64,000 nucleotides of DNA, from NCBI GenBank assembly GCA_022316685.1, contig JAKJHU010000026.1, positions 3,968,501 to 4,032,500 on the forward strand, read 5' to 3'. Under the pieces are notes generated by a model. The model was not told where the DNA came from, searched no databases, and saw nothing but the letters and a program-made list of their open reading frames with translations. The position numbers and the translations under genes are program-made. Shown here piece by piece: positions 60,805-64,000 of the stretch; positions within the stretch are counted from its first letter, which is position 1; every line of letters begins with the position of its first letter. The stretch is from Progne subis subis (taxonomy: Eukaryota > Chordata > Aves > Passeriformes > Hirundinidae).

Positions 60805-61299
60805 GTGGAAATGTGAGAGGAGACATCTAGAGTCCTGTATGTAGTTCTGGGCTCCAACATATCAGGCCGATGTAAAGGTGTGGAAGAGGGCAACAAAGCT
60901 GGTGAAAGGGCTAGAAGAAGTGTCCTATGGGGAGCAGCTGAGGACTTTGGTTTCACTCAGTTTGGAGGAGGCTTAGGCATGACCTTATTGCTCTTTACAA
61001 CTTACTGAGGATGGAATGTGGAGATGGATGTGCTGATCTCTTCTCCCTCATATCCAGTGACAGCATGTGTGGAAACGGTTCAAAGGTGCACCAAGCAAGG
61101 TTTTGACTGAACCTTAGAAAACACTTTTTTACTAAGAGGTTAGTCAAACACTGGAGAGGTGGTCAATACCCCAAGCCTGTCTGCGTTGAACCGGCATTTG
61201 GATAATGCCCTTTATAACATGCTCTAGCTTTTGGTCAGCCCTGAAATGGTCAGGCAATTGGACTATGATAATTTTAGATTCCTTACAAATGTAACTTCT
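60805..61299 (+). mobile_element. CR1 LINE 3' end
   Basis: 'ctagagtcctgtatgtagtt' (60828) and 'ctgggctccaacat' correspond to CR1's 'gtgtccagttctgggctcc' region. 'ggagcagctgaggactttgg' (60931), 'ttagtcaaacactggagagg' (61140) and 'ccctgaaatggtcagg' follow in order. It is quite diverged. The terminal tail, usually ATTCTATG repeats, here passes directly into an ATTCC array. Confidence 0.85.
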
Positions 61300-61384
61300 A
61301 TTCCATTCCATTCCATTCCATTCCATTCCATTCCATTCCATTCCATTCCATTCCATTCCATTCCACTCCACTCCACTCCACTCC
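61300..61384. repeat. ATTCC pentanucleotide array (13 copies) then ACTCC (4 copies)
   Basis: Thirteen perfect ATTCC units (61300-61364) are followed by four ACTCC units (61365-61384). The array starts exactly where the CR1 tail should be and probably grew from it. It produces the minus-strand frame with repeated Trp-Asn-Gly-Met-Glu (61144-61386), an artefact. Confidence 0.95.
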
Positions 61385-62460
61385 ATGTTATTCTTTTCAA
61401 CAGGACTGGAAACAGGTATTGCTTCTATCTTTTACGATTTTATGTACTTTTCTCAAAATTTTGGGTGAGAAAAAAAATAGAATTTCAGTCATAAATATTT
61501 ATTTTTCACCTTACTACAATTGTCTGCATTATTGTGACTTTTTAAAAAAAGTTGACTGCAAAACTTGTCCCAGGAGACAACATTAAAATCTTTTCTTGGA
61601 TTGGAACTAGACGGAGCTTGTACTAAATGGTATCCAGGGTAAAGCCCAGTGTATCTAGAAATGCAAACTGATTGACCTCAAAACTAAACAGAACAGATAA
61701 TGGTCAGTTCTGAAAATAAAATCTTTTCAAATAATGTACAGCAGTTCAAATAAAAATGGTTCTGCAAAGCAATACACCAGCTATGAAAATGCAGTATATA
61801 TTCTTTTTCCTCATAGGAAACAAAAAATGGTGACCCAAACCCTCACAAAATGACAAAAGAACCCATATTTACTGGTCAGTGAAACGATTTATAGCTAAAT
61901 TCCATTTTTATTTTCCATGGATATGAACCAAGAAGTTACAGAGGAGAAAAAATTATGTATCTGTTGAAGTTAGCTACTGCAAAGCCAAAGTAACTCATCT
62001 GACTTTTTCAAACATCTGAGTATTCAAACAAGATAGGAGCATATATTTTCAATTCTTACTTTTGTTCCAGGCATAGTCTTATCCCATTTTCACTGCTATA
62101 TCTTTTGAGTGGTTTTACACAAGGCATTAATGGTAAGACTAAAGATTTCCCATATATGGTTTGATCTTTTCTTATATTATGTTGTGTGTTTGTTTCATAT
62201 GCTCCACTGATGTCACATGATGATATCCTTCTCAAATGTTTCAGTATTCTATTTCTCATGACTCCATAGAAGTACAGTAGTTTTAAGATCAATTCTATAT
62301 GGCTATTTTGGATGAGAATGTGATTTCTTTTCTATCTGTCTAAAAACATAATTTAAGAAAGATGCCTTTTTTTTAATACTATTGTGTAAAATGTTTTAGA
62401 AACCAGTCACTAAAAAAATTGGGTTTGGTCATTGGGTTTTCAGTGATGTGGAGATTTTTA
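61385..62460. other. Unassigned AT-rich DNA
   Basis: No repeat family or exon; the minus-strand open frame at 62056-62292 has no motif. Confidence 0.5.
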
Positions 62461-62579
62461 TTCGGTTGGTTGGTTGGTTTGTTTGCTCGTTTGGTTGTTT
62501 GGGTTTTTTGGGGGTGGGGGTTGTTGGGTTTTGTTTGTTGTTGCTTTTATTTTGGGGTTTTTCTGGCTCTTTTATTTTA

Positions 62580-62621
<42 letters not shown>

Positions 62622-62640
62622 GGTTGGTTGGTCAGTTGGT
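62461..62640 (+). repeat. G/T-rich tract and ATT trinucleotide repeat
   Basis: TTGG units (62464-62480) lead into a G/T-dominated stretch with GGGGGTGGGGG near 62510-62520. About 15 ATT units follow at 62578-62621, then TTGG units again. Three open frames with poly-Ile, poly-Tyr or poly-Leu are artefacts of the ATT repeat. Confidence 0.95.
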
Positions 62641-64000
62641 TTTTTTGGCAGCAGGTTACAGTCACATAGTCACAAAGTCATAAACTTTCTGATGTTCCTT
62701 TTTTGGTTATACAAACATGCAGTTTTTGAACACTGAAGAGGAATTATAAATTGACACTAGAATGGGGAACAATAGCTTTCTAAAGGTATTGTTGAGAATA
62801 GTAGTCCCAATAAAATCTTAAAATAAATTCTATAGAATTAGGTAAATCTGAAAAATCTGCATCCTGTCAAGGTCATTAGCCTTCTCTGAGTACACCAGAT
62901 CAGGCCTCTATGAAATCATCACTTCTCTCCTGCATGCCTAGTATGCTATCATCTCTCCAAAGAAACTAGCAAAATCGTCCTTCTCCTTCAGGGAAAGTTT
63001 GTTCCCAGGTGAGTGCCTGTGAGTTTTCGAGGCATTTTTCTTTTTGAATCATCCCCTTGATCCACAGTACACTAATGACTGTGAGAATTAAACTGGACAG
63101 TATAGGGTGCTCTTCATGATATATTGAGTTATTGTCTGAGGAAATAAATTTTAAAGCTGAGAAAAATCACTAGATCATTAGCCTGTTTTCACAGTGTATA
63201 ACAAGCATTATATTTTACCCAGCTAGCCTCCTAATAGATTTCTGAGATTAAACATTGATAAAAGACAAAGAAGCCCCACTGTTCCAGTTGTAAAGATCTT
63301 TTTAATACAGATAGTCTCTGCATGGTCCCATTCAAGATCTCACTTAGGAAAACTATTTTTTACAGCATGGATCGAAGTTATAGTTCACACAGAGCAAGCA
63401 TCCACAGATGGTAATTAAAACTTGAAGGGACATTAATAAGCTCACATGTTCTTTAAACTGTCACTAGTGTTTTTATAAACAATATATTCTAACTCAATTA
63501 GAAGTTTCAAAAAATATTACTAGTTGAACATTTTCTCTGTTATGTGGAATATCCTATTATATTATCATAATAGTTTCTTTGTCTGTAAGAGTAGAAGCAG
63601 CTGCAACTTCTGTTATTGTAACTAAGAAAAATCGAGATGTCGCTTCCATTAATTATCCAGGACAAAAATTTTAATATAGGCTAAATAAGCTGTAATCATT
63701 TTTATCTCCTGCCACTTTGGTAGCAAGCTAGTAATGTTAAACTATATGTTCACAGTTAGGATGTTCAGGACAAGAGCTGCTTCTATCAGCAGTTTGTACG
63801 TCAGCTGCACTTGTGCCATGTTTTGCCACCTTGCTGTGTGAAGAGAATGAATGCAAAGAAGAGTCATCTGAAGTTAGTGAACAGCTGACTAAGCATCAAG
63901 TTTAATGAGAAGATTGAGAGCTATCAGGAGGAGCTGGAAGGCAAAAATGGCACAGATGAACTCATCCACTTACCTCCAAATTAACTGTGACATTAAATCA
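62641..64000. other. Unassigned AT-rich DNA to the window end
   Basis: No recognised repeat or exon. The last 250 bases are slightly richer in G and C, but no supported splice pair or frame was found. Confidence 0.5.

Noticed and set aside
61144..61386. Tandem Trp-Asn-Gly-Met-Glu repeat protein
   Set aside because: It is a translation of the ATTCC microsatellite.

Overview
The window is almost certainly nuclear DNA from a bird, and no protein-coding gene can be supported in it. The sequence is AT-rich. Its recognisable repeats are avian: at least seven CR1 LINE fragments, several ending in the family's 3' region with ATTCTATG-like tails, and a set of endogenous-retrovirus LTRs (ERVK-like copies with 6-bp target-site duplications, plus ERVL-like fragments of a kind common in bird genomes). 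No operons, bacterial ribosome-binding sites, CRISPR arrays, tRNA or rRNA genes were seen. The species cannot be fixed; a neoavian or passerine bird is a guess. Autosome versus W chromosome cannot be decided here.

Layout. 1-4030: noncoding DNA leading into the best gene-like signal, a candidate promoter (about 3908-4010) and first exon (about 3920 down to 3571) on the minus strand. It has CpG-containing purine-rich 5'UTR-like sequence, an inverted CCAAT box, a TATA-like site and a strong splice donor (CAG|GTAAGG) at 3571/3570. If real, the gene runs leftwards and positions 1-3570 are intron. 4030-12150: unassigned DNA, simple repeats and one CR1 3' end. 12151-17110: a minus-strand solo LTR, a CR1 3' region, a 23-base C run and two CR1 pieces in inverted orientation. 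21545-24425: a plus-strand solo LTR with perfect 6-bp duplications and a minus-strand CR1. 29037-33450: GT-rich and TTTTC repeats, then a 2.6-kb CR1 that carries an insertion and has lost its reverse-transcriptase core, then an LTR fragment. 35412-36820: a second minus-strand solo LTR with perfect duplications, then a CR1. 38-47 kb: long tracts made almost only of G and T, and an LTR-like segment near 42.7 kb. 50083-54651: an ERVL-like fragment, a CR1 whose 3' tail received a solo LTR, a longer CR1 with part of a broken reverse transcriptase, and a 17-bp perfect hairpin. 56831-57425: an LTR followed by about 140 bases of CpG-retaining leader-like sequence. 60622-61384: an ERVL LTR fragment, a CR1 3' end and an ATTCC pentamer array side by side. 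61385-64000: a GT tract, an ATT repeat and unassigned DNA.

The long open frames examined run through simple repeats, lie in CR1 debris, or show no coding character. The window reads as intron or intergenic desert shaped by retrotransposon insertion and simple-sequence growth. No novel enzymatic or defence system is visible. The items most worth checking are the promoter/first-exon candidate at 3.6-4.0 kb, the two related LTR groups, the inverted CR1 pair, the LTR-plus-leader at 57 kb and the strand-biased GT-only tracts.
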